Of a DNA stretch of 64,000 bases, positions 43,474 to 52,996 are shown piece after piece (the stretch's first letter is position 1; each line of letters opens with the position of its first letter). Under the pieces are notes generated by a model that was not told where the DNA came from, did no database searches, and was given only the letters and a program-made list of their open reading frames with translations. This DNA comes from CAZAFL01 sp964484465. GTDB lineage: Bacteria > Bacteroidota > Ignavibacteria > UBA10030 > SZUA-254. The stretch spans positions 24,347 through 88,346 of the forward strand of contig CAZAFL010000011.1 of the NCBI GenBank assembly GCA_964484465.1, given 5' to 3'. The translations under genes and the position numbers were made by a program.

Positions 43474-44856
43474 ATGTTTAGCTCAATAAAAAAAATACAC
43501 TTCGTCGGGATTGGAGGAATCGGAATGAGCGGAATTGCAGAGATTCTGCTTGACCAGGGGTTTTCCGTCAGCGGTTCTGACAGAGCGTTGAGCGATGTGA
43601 CCGAACGCCTCCAGAAACTTGGCGCAAAGATATCAGAGGGGCATAGAGCGGAGAATGTCGGTGCCGATGTTGATGCTCTTGTCTATTCTTCAGCAGTGTC
43701 GCTTGATAACCCTGAAGTGGTCGAAGCGCAAAAACGCAATATTCCCGTTATACGTCGCGCTGAAATGCTGGCCGAAATGATGCGTTTGAAATACGGTGTC
43801 GGTATCGCCGGCACTCACGGGAAAACGACGACAACCTCGATGGCAAGCCTTATTCTCATGGAAGGAGACCTTGACCCTACCGTGATTGTCGGAGGAAAAC
43901 TGAGCGGGCTCAAAGGTTCAAATGCACGGTTAGGACGAGGAGAATTTATTGTCGTCGAAGCGGACGAATTCGACCGGTCATTCCTTTCAATTACGCCGAC
44001 AATAGCTGTGCTGACGACGCTTGAAACAGATCACCTCGACTGTTACCGTGACCTTGAAGATATTAAAGGAGCATTCATTCAGTTTGCAAGCAGAGTTCCT
44101 TTTTATGGGTTTGTCGTTCTCTGTCTCGATGAACCCGCACTCCAGGACATAATGCCGCAGTTGAGCAGAAAAAAAATTGTCTCCTACGGACTGAACCCTC
44201 AGGCAGACATCCAGGCAATCGATATACGATATAAAGAGGATACAACGACGTTTACGGTACTTAAACACAATGAAGAACTTGGTCAGGTATCATTGCAGAT
44301 TCCGGGTAAGCATAATGTTCAGAATGCGCTTGGAGCCATCGCGGTAGGGCTGGAACTCGGCGTGCCGTTTGCTAAAGTAAAAGCAGGAATAGAAAAGTTT
44401 ACCGGAGTTTATCGCCGCTGGGAAAAGAAAGGTGAATACAATGGTATTGCTGTGTACGACGATTACGCCCATCATCCTACGGAGTGTATGGCGACCCTCT
44501 CCGGCGCAAAATCAGGCTGGCGGCGGCGCGTGGTATGCGTATTTCAACCTCACCTGTATTCTCGCACAAGAGATTTTTACGAAGAGTTCGGAAAAGCATT
44601 CTTACTTGCGGACGTTCTTGTTGTCACGGATATATACCCTGCACGTGAAGAACCAATCCAGGGAATTACAGGTGAATTGATTGTCAATGCTGCGAAGCAG
44701 TTCGGTCATAAAGAGGTTTATTACTGTGCAGATAAAGAAAAAGTGCCGGGCGTTCTGAAGTCCATCGTTGTGCAGAAGGACATTGTGGTTACGATGGGTG
44801 CAGGAGATATTTGGAAATATGGGGAACGGTTCCTGAACACATTGCAGCATGGTTAA
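43474..44856 (+). CDS. murC: UDP-N-acetylmuramate--L-alanine ligase
   Basis: First Mur ligase of the stem peptide. 460 aa from ATG 43474, which has AAGGA in front; the frame is open from 43327 but that part overlaps X5 and is not family sequence. IHFVGIGGIGMSGIAEIL, ATP loop IAGTHGKTTTTSM (about 110), EADEFDRSFL, and DDYAHHPTE near the C-terminal half are MurC hallmarks. Overlaps murB by 8 bp. Confidence 0.97.
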   Translation: MFSSIKKIHFVGIGGIGMSGIAEILLDQGFSVSGSDRALSDVTERLQKLGAKISEGHRAENVGADVDALVYSSAVSLDNPEVVEAQKRNIPVIRRAEMLAEMMRLKYGVGIAGTHGKTTTTSMASLILMEGDLDPTVIVGGKLSGLKGSNARLGRGEFIVVEADEFDRSFLSITPTIAVLTTLETDHLDCYRDLEDIKGAFIQFASRVPFYGFVVLCLDEPALQDIMPQLSRKKIVSYGLNPQADIQAIDIRYKEDTTTFTVLKHNEELGQVSLQIPGKHNVQNALGAIAVGLELGVPFAKVKAGIEKFTGVYRRWEKKGEYNGIAVYDDYAHHPTECMATLSGAKSGWRRRVVCVFQPHLYSRTRDFYEEFGKAFLLADVLVVTDIYPAREEPIQGITGELIVNAAKQFGHKEVYYCADKEKVPGVLKSIVVQKDIVVTMGAGDIWKYGERFLNTLQHG

Positions 44857-45769
44857 CATTGAAGACATAAAAAAGTTTTTCCGCGGCGGGATTGCGCTGC
44901 ACGAGCCACTGAGCAAGTACACGTCGTTTCGTATCGGCGGTCCAGCGGATTATTTTCTTGAGCCGGCGGACAAGGATGATGTTATCCACCTGGTCAGGTA
45001 TCTTCAACAGCAACAGATTTCGTTTATTGTTGTTGGGAGGGGAAGCAATCTCCTTGTGAGCGACGACGGGATTCGCGGAGCCGTTGTGAGTTTCGAACAT
45101 GGGCTGAATTCACTTCAGACAAAAAACGGCCTGGTTCTTGCGGAGGCGGGCGTGAGCATGGCACGATTTGTGGATTTTTGCGTTCAGCATGAGTTGCGGG
45201 GAGTCGAGATGCTGCCCGGAATCCCGGGGACACTCGGCGGAGCGATTGTTATGAATGCTGGAGCCTACGGAGGAGAAGTTTCAGATCATCTGGTTGAAGT
45301 AGAAGTGCTTCGTGAAGGTTCCATCATGCATGTGAAAAAGGGTGACGCAGGATTTGCATACCGGACATCCGGATTCCAGCGCGACATTGTTCTCAGTGCG
45401 ACGTTCAGTATGCCTCACGGCGAAAAAGAGAAAATTGCAAAAATCAGGCATGATCTTCTTACAAGGCGTAATCAGTCACAACCCCTGAATTTTCCAAACT
45501 CGGGAAGCATGTTCAAAAACCCGCCGGGCACATTCGCCGCAAAGCTCATAGAAGATGCCGGGTTGAAAGGAACTCAACAGGGGAAAGCGAAAATATCTGA
45601 AAAGCACGCCAACTTTATTGTGAATCTGGGTGGGGCAACAGCGAATGATGTTCTCGACCTCGTTCTGATCGCCAGAAATGTGGTGTATGAAAAATTTAAC
45701 ATCAAACTCGACCTGGAAGTAAAACTCGTTGGGTTTGCTGAGAGCGTATACAAAAAAGTACAGGAATAA
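44849..45769 (+). CDS. murB: UDP-N-acetylenolpyruvoylglucosamine reductase
   Basis: FAD enzyme that reduces UDP-GlcNAc-enolpyruvate to UDP-MurNAc. 306 aa, size of the type II class. FAD-binding blocks TSFRIGGPADYFL, VGRGSNLLVSD and GIPGTLGGAIVMNAGAYGGE; the catalytic serine in NSGSMFKNP and the glutamate in ISEKHANFIVN. Lies directly after murC with an 8-bp overlap. Confidence 0.97.
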   Translation: MVNIEDIKKFFRGGIALHEPLSKYTSFRIGGPADYFLEPADKDDVIHLVRYLQQQQISFIVVGRGSNLLVSDDGIRGAVVSFEHGLNSLQTKNGLVLAEAGVSMARFVDFCVQHELRGVEMLPGIPGTLGGAIVMNAGAYGGEVSDHLVEVEVLREGSIMHVKKGDAGFAYRTSGFQRDIVLSATFSMPHGEKEKIAKIRHDLLTRRNQSQPLNFPNSGSMFKNPPGTFAAKLIEDAGLKGTQQGKAKISEKHANFIVNLGGATANDVLDLVLIARNVVYEKFNIKLDLEVKLVGFAESVYKKVQE

Positions 45770-45770
45770 A

Positions 45771-46577
45771 ATGGAAAATCAATGGGTACATACTCCTGAA
45801 GAACAAGCCACATCGCATCGCTGGGGTATATGGCTGCTCATCCCGTTGCTTACCGGAATCGTGATGTTGTGTATCCTTTCAAGAGAATGGGCGAGCCGGC
45901 TTGCAGTTCAACGAATTGTCATTGCAGGTACACACATCCTTCACGGACAGGATGTCCTCTCATTGGCAAATATATCCCCTAAGGCTCCGATGTATAAGCT
46001 CAATCTTTTTGAAATACGAAAGAGAATCGAAAGTCAGCCGTTTGTCAGATCAGTGCGAGTGAATCGTGAAATGCCGGATATTCTATACATAGAAATTGTC
46101 GAACGGCAACCGATCGCATCACTTAATGGAGGGCAATTGCGGTATGTCGACGCCGAGGGTGTAGTGTTACCCTATGTTCAATCGGCAGAGAAATTGGATG
46201 TTCCAATGATAAGTGGAATTAAAGGATTACAGAATATGCCGTCCGGCCAAATATCACCCAGCGACGGTCTGTCACTTGCAATCGGCGTCTTGCAAACTGC
46301 GTTAAGGATTGATTCGACAATGTATCGCCTGATCTCAGAAGTGAAACTCAATGATAATGACGACATCGTTCTTTATTCTGCCGAAGGCGGTGTACCGATT
46401 CTGATCGGACAGGGAGATGTTGGAAAAAAACTGGTCGCTCTCCAGACGTTCTGGAATAATTTTGCCAAGTCGGGTGAAGCCGAAAAGATACGGTATATCG
46501 ATTTGCGGTTTGATGGCCAGGTTGTTGTTAAATGGAATCGCGAAGCGGAAAGCAAATCGTCAAAGTATCCGTTATAG
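45771..46577 (+). CDS. ftsQ: cell division protein FtsQ/DivIB
   Basis: 268 aa from ATG 45771, one base after the murB stop. Short cytoplasmic tail, TM helix (about 18-37, WGIWLLIPLLTGIVML), then the POTRA domain (about 43-115: QRIVIAGTHILHGQDVLSLANIS, FVRSVRVNREMPDILYIEIVERQP) and the FtsQ beta domain (about 120-265). It scaffolds FtsL and FtsI recruitment in the divisome. POTRA plus place before ftsA make the call firm. Confidence 0.9.
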   Translation: MENQWVHTPEEQATSHRWGIWLLIPLLTGIVMLCILSREWASRLAVQRIVIAGTHILHGQDVLSLANISPKAPMYKLNLFEIRKRIESQPFVRSVRVNREMPDILYIEIVERQPIASLNGGQLRYVDAEGVVLPYVQSAEKLDVPMISGIKGLQNMPSGQISPSDGLSLAIGVLQTALRIDSTMYRLISEVKLNDNDDIVLYSAEGGVPILIGQGDVGKKLVALQTFWNNFAKSGEAEKIRYIDLRFDGQVVVKWNREAESKSSKYPL

Positions 46578-46608
46578 AATTCAGAATGTGGCCGGAAAGG
46601 ACCAATTC

Positions 46609-47850
46609 ATGGAAAATGAAATAATAGTTGGCTTGGACATCGGAACGACAAAAGTCTGTGCTGTGGTTGCGGCGCTTGACGAGTCCGGAAAATTCAACGT
46701 TATCGGTGTCGGGCGCAGTCCATCGGACGGTCTAACGCGCGGTGTCGTCACCAACATTGATAAAACCGTTCGTTCAATCCAAAGCGCAATCGCAGAAGCT
46801 GAATCGCGCTCCGGCGTGAAAATCCAATCTGTCATTGTGGGAATTGCAGGCGACCATATCCAGAGTTTCCAAAGCCGCGGAGTTATTGCCGTGAGTGGAA
46901 TGGAGAATGAAATCACACAATCGGATGTCGATAGACTTATTGAAGATACAAAGCGTGTCGCTCTTCCATCTGATCGAAAAATTATCCACGTGATTCCCCA
47001 GGAGTTCATTATTGACGGTCAGGACGGTGTCTACGACCCGGTCGGCATGTCTGGCGTCCGGCTTGAAGCCAATGTCCATATTATTACCGGGCTGGTGACG
47101 GCAGCACAGAATATTTATAAATGTGTCCAGAGAGCAGGTCTCATAATTAAGGATATTGTCCTCGAACCATTAGCATCAAGTTATGCTGTTCTTGAAGAGG
47201 AGGAAAAAGAAGTGGGCATCGCCCTGCTCGATGTCGGTGGAGGGACAACCGACCTGGCGGTATTTGAAGACCGCACGATACGTCACACCGCAGTTGTGCC
47301 GATTGCGGGAAACCAGGTGACAAACGACATCAGAAAAGGGCTGGGTGTTCTTACAGAACAGGCGGAGAAATTAAAGTGCCAGCATGGGTTTGCGTATCTC
47401 CCAAGCGTCGTTGACGACGAGCCGATCACCCTTCCCGGCATTGGCGGGCGCCCCCCGCTCGAAATCGATAAACGCCTTCTGGCGCAAATCATACAGCCGA
47501 GGATGGAGGAAATTTTTGAGATCGCTGCCATGGAAATAAAGCGTTCAGGATACTCAAGGCATTTATCAGCCGGGGTTGTGCTCACCGGCGGCGGCTCGTT
47601 GATTAAAGGTTCTGCCGAGCTTGCGCGTGAGGTCCTTGGCATGCCGGTAAAAATCGGCATCCCCGGCGGGTTCAATGCCGGCCTGGTCCGTGAAATAGAG
47701 AACCCGATCTATGCTACCTGTGTTGGCCTCGTGCTACACGGCCTTCGTCACAAAGAAACGACACCGCTGCACTTCGACAATGGCAAGAATGGCGGAGGGT
47801 CGATCAAAAAGATTTTTGGGAAAATGAAAAGTTGGTTTGATGAGTTATAA
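46609..47850 (+). CDS. ftsA: cell division protein FtsA
   Basis: 413-aa actin-like membrane tether of FtsZ. ATG 46609 begins the conserved N-terminus (ENEIIVGLDIGTTKVCAVVA); the frame is open from 46417 but overlaps ftsQ. ATP-binding blocks: GLDIGTTK, LDVGGGTTDLAVF and VLTGGGSLIKGSAELA. The 1C domain has GVVTNIDKTVRSIQSAI. The C-terminal IKKIFGKMKSWFDEL is the amphipathic membrane-targeting helix. Followed after 69 bp by ftsZ. Confidence 0.97.
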   Translation: MENEIIVGLDIGTTKVCAVVAALDESGKFNVIGVGRSPSDGLTRGVVTNIDKTVRSIQSAIAEAESRSGVKIQSVIVGIAGDHIQSFQSRGVIAVSGMENEITQSDVDRLIEDTKRVALPSDRKIIHVIPQEFIIDGQDGVYDPVGMSGVRLEANVHIITGLVTAAQNIYKCVQRAGLIIKDIVLEPLASSYAVLEEEEKEVGIALLDVGGGTTDLAVFEDRTIRHTAVVPIAGNQVTNDIRKGLGVLTEQAEKLKCQHGFAYLPSVVDDEPITLPGIGGRPPLEIDKRLLAQIIQPRMEEIFEIAAMEIKRSGYSRHLSAGVVLTGGGSLIKGSAELAREVLGMPVKIGIPGGFNAGLVREIENPIYATCVGLVLHGLRHKETTPLHFDNGKNGGGSIKKIFGKMKSWFDEL

Positions 47851-47919
47851 AACACAATAATTATTTTCAATACAATAAACCACCATAACAATCACTAAAT
47901 AACATAAGGAGAAACGATA

Positions 47920-49092
47920 GTGATAGAACTCGATAACTACTTCGACCACGGTGCGAAAATTCGCGTCGTAGGAGTTGGCGGCGGCGGAGGGAACGCTATC
48001 AACAGTATGATCGAGAAGAAACTGCAAGGTGTAGATTTCTTGGCGATCAATTGTGACATGCAGGCGCTTGAGCGAAATAAGGCGCCGAATAAAATTCAAA
48101 TAGGTAAGAACCTCACGCGGGGGTTAGGTGCAGGAGCCGACCCGTCGATCGGGCAGAGGGCGGTGGAAGAAGACCGCGATGAGCTTTCCCGCTCCCTTGC
48201 CGGAAGCGATATGGTCTTTATTACAGCCGGCATGGGGGGAGGAACCGGAACAGGCGGAGGGCCAGTCGTTGCAAACATAGCAAAAAGCAGCGGGGCGCTC
48301 GTCGTCGGGATTGTGACAAAACCGTTCAACTGCGAAGGGAAAAAACGGATGTCGCAGGCTGAAAGCGGTATCGAAGAGATCAAAAAGCAGGTCGACACGC
48401 TTATTATGATACCGAATCAGAAACTACTGTCGATTGTGGAACGCAACACCCCACTGCAGGAAGCATTCGATAAGGCAAACGATGTGCTGTATAATGCGAC
48501 GAGAGGGATCTCCGAGCTTATCACTGTTCCGGGTCTTATCAATGTCGACTTTGCAGATGTTCGCACAATTATGCGTGAGATGGGAGATGCGTTGATGGGT
48601 TCGGGTGTATCGACCGGCGAGAACAGAGCGATTGAAGCCGCACACGCGGCCATCTCCAGCCCCTTGCTTGAAGGCGTCTCTATTTCGGGTGCACTCGGTG
48701 TGCTCGTGAACGTCACCGGTGGACCGACAATGTCATTGGTCGAAGTGGATGAAGCCGTCAGTGTTATTCATGAAGCAGCGGGTGAAGAAGCAAACGTTAT
48801 CATGGGTGCAGTGATAGATGAAAACCTTGGAGACGAGATGATGGTAACGGTCATCGCCACCGGGTTTAACAAGCGCGGCGTCGGCGGTATACGTGTCGCG
48901 AAACCGACGGCGAAAGTCATCGATCGTATTCCGGCAGGGTTACACGATTTACAGAAATTGGATGAACCTGCATACATGCGTAAAGGGATCGACATCACAT
49001 TAAATTCATTTAAATCGGAAGAAGCTGAACAGCCTAAAATGGATAATATTGAAGCGGAAAAACCGGCGTTCCTCCGAAAAATTATGGATTAA
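47920..49092 (+). CDS. ftsZ: cell division protein FtsZ
   Basis: 390-aa tubulin-like GTPase that forms the Z-ring. GTG start preceded by AAGGAG. GTP-binding residues: GVGGGGGNAINSM at the N-terminus, the tubulin signature GGGTGTG at 106-112, NxDFADV-like NVDFADVRTIM. The C-terminal peptide EKPAFLRKIMD is the FtsA-binding tail. The variable linker is short. It closes the dcw cluster; a hairpin follows. Confidence 0.98.
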   Translation: MIELDNYFDHGAKIRVVGVGGGGGNAINSMIEKKLQGVDFLAINCDMQALERNKAPNKIQIGKNLTRGLGAGADPSIGQRAVEEDRDELSRSLAGSDMVFITAGMGGGTGTGGGPVVANIAKSSGALVVGIVTKPFNCEGKKRMSQAESGIEEIKKQVDTLIMIPNQKLLSIVERNTPLQEAFDKANDVLYNATRGISELITVPGLINVDFADVRTIMREMGDALMGSGVSTGENRAIEAAHAAISSPLLEGVSISGALGVLVNVTGGPTMSLVEVDEAVSVIHEAAGEEANVIMGAVIDENLGDEMMVTVIATGFNKRGVGGIRVAKPTAKVIDRIPAGLHDLQKLDEPAYMRKGIDITLNSFKSEEAEQPKMDNIEAEKPAFLRKIMD

Positions 49093-49120
49093 TATCATCA
49101 CTTATCGTTCTCTCCTTTAG

Positions 49121-49149
49121 GAGGGTGTGCCGGTTTTCGGCACACCTTC
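49121..49149 (+). terminator. hairpin after ftsZ, likely end of the dcw operon
   Basis: GGTGTGCCG (49124-49132) pairs with CGGCACACC (49138-49146) around GTTTT; the stem extends by GAG/TTC to 12 bp. No long T-run follows, so termination may be partial. Confidence 0.7.
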
Positions 49150-49285
49150 CTGATAAAATATATTCATGCACTGTTCGGGACATTTGGGTGAAGTATTGTA
49201 TCGGGGAGAATATCCTTCTGCGACTTGCGCTTATTTGGATCCTCTTTTGAGGTGAAACAAAGCCATCAGAAAATCGTACAAAAAG

Positions 49286-51133
49286 ATGAATATACGGTTT
49301 GTGATGGATTCCTTTATTCCAGTTCAAAATAGGTATTTGCGGAAGGTTTACGGGTGGCAAATTGTTTCCATTCTGCTTGCTCTCTTTTTCACGTTCCTTA
49401 ATGCAGTAGCAGGTGAAAAGCTGCTTCTTCAACTCAGGGATTTCACAGACACTGAGGTTAAAAGTGCAGGATTTACCCTACCTTCCGAAATGAAACTTCA
49501 CATCCAGGCGCTCGGCGGCGGGGGTGAAAAATCTGTCACATTTACAAATACGCAAATGTATGCGTATGGCTGGATTATCGACGCAGGAACACGTGAGCCT
49601 GTCTGGATAATGGACCGGGATAATACGAGTCGCCAGAAAGACGACCGCTCTTTTGATGGGGTAATATCACTACCGAAAGGAAGCTATGAGGTATATTTTG
49701 CGGCGTATGCTTTCGCAGGGAGCTCCGGTTTCAATGTCTTTAACATTAATATCGATCGACGGAAGCACGACGAGCTTAACGGAATTCCAAAGCATAAAGG
49801 TTTTCTCTCCTGGCTTGACAAGCTTTTCGGCAACGATTTCGATAAAGAGTGGAAACGCCGCTCAAAGAAATGGGGAATCGATATAAGTGTAGACGACCGA
49901 TCATCACCCGTTTCGACATATACCCCGCCAAAAGAGTTTGCAAACATACTGTACCAATCTGTTCGCATGGGTGAAAACGAACGTATCAAACAGCCGTTCA
50001 GTATCAGTAAACAAATTTCAGTGCGCATCTACGCGTTGGGTGAAATCGACGGCTCAGGGAACCTCGCCGACTTCGGATGGATTACAAATACAAGAAATCA
50101 CAAGCGCGTTTGGGAAATGAATCACAACAATCTCCGTCATGCGGGGGGTGCAGATAAGAATATGAAGTTTGATGACGTTGTTACATTCGCGCCGGGAGAT
50201 TATATCCTCTATTTTGGCACAGACGATTCGCATTCCTTTGTCGACTGGAATTCCGCCCCCCCGAGCGACCCGTATAATTATGGCGTTACTCTAATTGCAG
50301 AAAGAGAAAATGAAAAAACTGACTTTAGACTTTCATCACTCATGGAGCACCAGAACGTCATTGTGGATATCACGCGTGTCGGCAATAATCAGACCCGTTC
50401 GGCAAGCTTCACGTTGAAAACGGATGCACGACTGCATATTTACGCGCTGGGGGAACGCTCGAATATGCGTCACCAAATGGCTGATTATGGCTGGATCATC
50501 AACGCGAAGACGAGGGAAAAAGTCTGGACGATGGATGCAAGCTCCACCGACCCCGCCGGCGGTGCGGATAAGAACCGCATGGCAGATGAAATAATTGATT
50601 TACCTAAAGGCACCTATACTGTTTTCTATCAAACCGATGATTCACATGCGTATGATTCCTGGAATTCCTCTCCTCCTTTCGATGCTGACCATTGGGGAAT
50701 TACGATTTCAGGAGAAGGGGAGAATTTTGATGTAAAGTCGGTTGAACGTAACGTGACCGCGAAAGAATCTGGCATAATTTCACAGATCGTTCGTGTCGGT
50801 GACAATGCCGACCTGACAGAATTCTTCAAACTCGATAAGCCTATGCACGTCCGCATTTATGCCCTCGGTGAAGGCCAGAACAAGGAAATGTATGATTACG
50901 GTTGGATAGAAGACGCAAAAACCGGAACCGTCGTATGGGAAATGACCTACTCGATGACATTTCATGCCGGCGGCGGAAGAAAAAATAGGCTTGTCAATAC
51001 ACCAATACTCTTGGACAAGGGAGAATATAAGCTTCGATACAAATCCGATGATTCCCATTCATTTACTGGTTGGAACACCGATCCTCCTGATGACCCGACT
51101 ATGTGGGGTATCACCATCTACGAAGAAAAATAA
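49286..51133 (+). CDS. secreted protein of four tandem repeats of an unrecognised family
   Basis: 615 aa, no family recognised. A signal peptide or TM lies at about 21-43. Four repeats of roughly 115-120 residues follow: about 46-200 (with an insertion), 222-337, 358-475 and 498-612. Each has the order: VRVG..., a segment ending RIYALGE, DYGWI.DAKT...VW.M, HAGG..KNR, a KG.Y...Y. strand, SDDSH....WN..PP and W/Y-GITI. For example repeat 4 has RIYALGEG, YDYGWIEDAKTG, FHAGGGRKNR and SDDSHSFTGWN. The regular acidic DDSH and aromatic positions suggest an all-beta, possibly metal- or ligand-binding module. It stands alone between ftsZ and an ECF sigma gene. Confidence 0.85.
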   Translation: MNIRFVMDSFIPVQNRYLRKVYGWQIVSILLALFFTFLNAVAGEKLLLQLRDFTDTEVKSAGFTLPSEMKLHIQALGGGGEKSVTFTNTQMYAYGWIIDAGTREPVWIMDRDNTSRQKDDRSFDGVISLPKGSYEVYFAAYAFAGSSGFNVFNINIDRRKHDELNGIPKHKGFLSWLDKLFGNDFDKEWKRRSKKWGIDISVDDRSSPVSTYTPPKEFANILYQSVRMGENERIKQPFSISKQISVRIYALGEIDGSGNLADFGWITNTRNHKRVWEMNHNNLRHAGGADKNMKFDDVVTFAPGDYILYFGTDDSHSFVDWNSAPPSDPYNYGVTLIAERENEKTDFRLSSLMEHQNVIVDITRVGNNQTRSASFTLKTDARLHIYALGERSNMRHQMADYGWIINAKTREKVWTMDASSTDPAGGADKNRMADEIIDLPKGTYTVFYQTDDSHAYDSWNSSPPFDADHWGITISGEGENFDVKSVERNVTAKESGIISQIVRVGDNADLTEFFKLDKPMHVRIYALGEGQNKEMYDYGWIEDAKTGTVVWEMTYSMTFHAGGGRKNRLVNTPILLDKGEYKLRYKSDDSHSFTGWNTDPPDDPTMWGITIYEEK

Positions 51134-51454
51134 GGCCTATCGAAAACTCCTCTAACGCGTTTTACCAAAGATTCATTTTCTCAACAATATTTATACACGA
51201 TATTTTTCTCTTTTCTTCCTGAAATTTGTAGAAATGCTTACAATTTCAAGGAATTGTTAGTCGAGTGAATGGCAGGAACTTGAAGGCTCCGGCTGTCTTG
51301 CGCCTCATCCACCATTTTAGTATTATAAAAAGGGCAGGTCGAAAGATTCAGGGACTGTGGAGAGATAGTATACCCTTCAAGATGTTGCGACAATTACCGG
51401 ATATGACCGGTAAGTTGCTTTTCGATACTTGGTTTTCCCAATTTTTTGTTCAGG
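51134..51454. other. 321-bp intergenic region before the ECF sigma gene, with two inverted repeats
   Basis: No convincing ORF. It holds GAAATTTGTA...TTACAATTTC (51221-51247, one bulge), a GGAACTT at 51275-51281 like an ECF-type -35 box with TCTT 14 bp later, and TTACCGG-N6-CCGGTAA at 51394-51413 (perfect 7-bp arms), 41 bp before the sigma start. These fit an autoregulated promoter and operator, but none is proven. Confidence 0.45.
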
Positions 51455-52024
51455 ATGGTTACAAACACAGACCTCAAACATAAAGAATTCGAACGGGAAG
51501 CTATCCCGCACATGGATATTCTTTATAATTATGCCTTGCGCATGACTTCGAATGTCGATGATGCGCATGACCTTGTTCAAGAAACCTACTTAAAAGCATA
51601 TCGTTTTTGGGATAAATATGAGAAGGGAACTAACATACGGGCATGGTTGTTCAGAATAATGAAAAATTCATATATTAATCGCTATCGAAAAGAAACAAAA
51701 GAGCCTGAAACCGTTGATTATGAAGGGATACAAAATTTTTACAACTCCATCCGCAATGAATCCACCGACCCAAACGATCTCCAGGAAAAAATATTCGGCG
51801 GCTTGCTTGAAGACGATGTCGCGCGAGCCCTTGAATCCCTCCCCGAGGATTTCCGCACAGTGGTAATTCTTTGTGACATTGAAGGATTAACGTACGAGGA
51901 AATCGCTGAATTTGTTGATTGTCCGATTGGAACAGTGCGTTCACGACTCCACCGGGGACGAAAAATGTTGAGAGCGGTACTGTTTGATTATGCAAAAAAA
52001 AGAGGCTTTGTCCATAACGATTAA
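51455..52024 (+). CDS. ECF RNA polymerase sigma factor
   Basis: 189 aa. Region 2 (about 15-85) has DAHDLVQETYLKAYRFWDKYEKGTNIRAWLFRIMKNSYINRYRK; region 4 (about 125-180) has LESLPEDFRTVVILCDIEGLTYEEIAEFVDCPIGTVRSRLHRGRKML. The pattern resembles the SigR/ECF12-like group paired with zinc anti-sigma factors. TTG 51446 would add three residues; ATG 51455 preceded by CAGG was chosen. The anti-sigma gene follows after 45 bp, and the GGAACTT site upstream could allow self-activation. Confidence 0.95.
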   Translation: MVTNTDLKHKEFEREAIPHMDILYNYALRMTSNVDDAHDLVQETYLKAYRFWDKYEKGTNIRAWLFRIMKNSYINRYRKETKEPETVDYEGIQNFYNSIRNESTDPNDLQEKIFGGLLEDDVARALESLPEDFRTVVILCDIEGLTYEEIAEFVDCPIGTVRSRLHRGRKMLRAVLFDYAKKRGFVHND

Positions 52025-52069
52025 TTCAAGGAAATAACGTATCGAAATTTTTTAAAGGGTTGTACAGCA

Positions 52070-52897
52070 ATGGATTGTAATGAAGTTCAGAAGTACATCA
52101 GCGCTGTTGTAGACAGCGAAACCGATGCGACGGTTAAAAACGAGGTTAGTGAGCACCTCCGGAAATGCAACGGATGTCGAAATGAATTCGAGCTCGAGCA
52201 GTTTACTAAATACCTCGTCGGTAACAATCTCCCGAAAGTCACATCTCCCGCATCATTGGTAACAGCAATTTCTAATCTTCTATCCAGCGAACGGCAGCAG
52301 CAGATTACACAACGGAGCTGGTATCATGAATTGCTCGACTTGTTGCGATGGCGGACAGCCCTTGCAGTGAGCGGCGCCCTCGCTGTCATTGTATTGCTTA
52401 CGCTTATTCCGGCAAGGTCACATCATTCTCATGCCCAGCCCATTGATAACAATATTATCCATCAAACGTACAATAATTTTGATAGCGTGCTGGATGGCAA
52501 AATTGTTCCAACGATGGCCTCGACAGACCCTCTGGCGGTAAAAGCATATTTCACCTCGAAAGTGAATTTTAATGTTCATGTGCCGCGACTTAAAACTTGC
52601 TCTCTTGTAGGCGGTGTACTGTCTGAATACAAAAAAGAGTGCATGGCAAATGTTGTGTATAAACATAACGACAAAATTATCTACGTATATCAGGCGAAAC
52701 TCGGCTCAGTGATGGGGGCATGCGATCTTCAACTCCCGGATGAAGCAAAACATGATCTTGCACAAACAGGCTGGTATTTTGAAAATCATTCGCCAGACTG
52801 TTCGCTTGCCCTCTGGATCGTTGATTCTACTCTTTGTTGTGCCATTGCAGATATCCCTAAGGAACAGCTTATTGCCTGTCTAAAGGATGCTGAATGA
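52070..52897 (+). CDS. membrane anti-sigma factor with zinc (ZAS/zf-HC2) domain
   Basis: 275 aa. The N-terminal cytoplasmic domain has the zinc motif H29-x3-C33-x2-C36 (EHLRKCNGC) with an extra Cys3. One TM helix lies at about 102-121 (ALAVSGALAVIVLLTLIPA). The periplasmic domain (about 125-275) has six or more cysteines in its last third (KTCSL, KKECM, MGACDL, SPDCSLAL, LCCAIAD), so it may sense redox or thiol stress. It should sequester the ECF factor encoded just upstream. The signal is not known. Confidence 0.9.
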   Translation: MDCNEVQKYISAVVDSETDATVKNEVSEHLRKCNGCRNEFELEQFTKYLVGNNLPKVTSPASLVTAISNLLSSERQQQITQRSWYHELLDLLRWRTALAVSGALAVIVLLTLIPARSHHSHAQPIDNNIIHQTYNNFDSVLDGKIVPTMASTDPLAVKAYFTSKVNFNVHVPRLKTCSLVGGVLSEYKKECMANVVYKHNDKIIYVYQAKLGSVMGACDLQLPDEAKHDLAQTGWYFENHSPDCSLALWIVDSTLCCAIADIPKEQLIACLKDAE

Positions 52898-52930
52898 TCA
52901 CTTCGTTAATCTTATCTCTCTGCCCTGCTT

Positions 52931-52958
52931 CCCCCCGCAAAAGGACCTGACGCGGGGG
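52931..52958 (+). terminator. GC-rich hairpin after the anti-sigma gene
   Basis: CCCCCGC (52932-52938) pairs with GCGGGGG (52952-52958), 35 bp after the anti-sigma stop. ATCTTCC follows, a weak U-tract. Confidence 0.5.
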
Positions 52959-52996
52959 ATCTTCCAATCGGTAACGGTAATCTTTTTGATTTAGAG

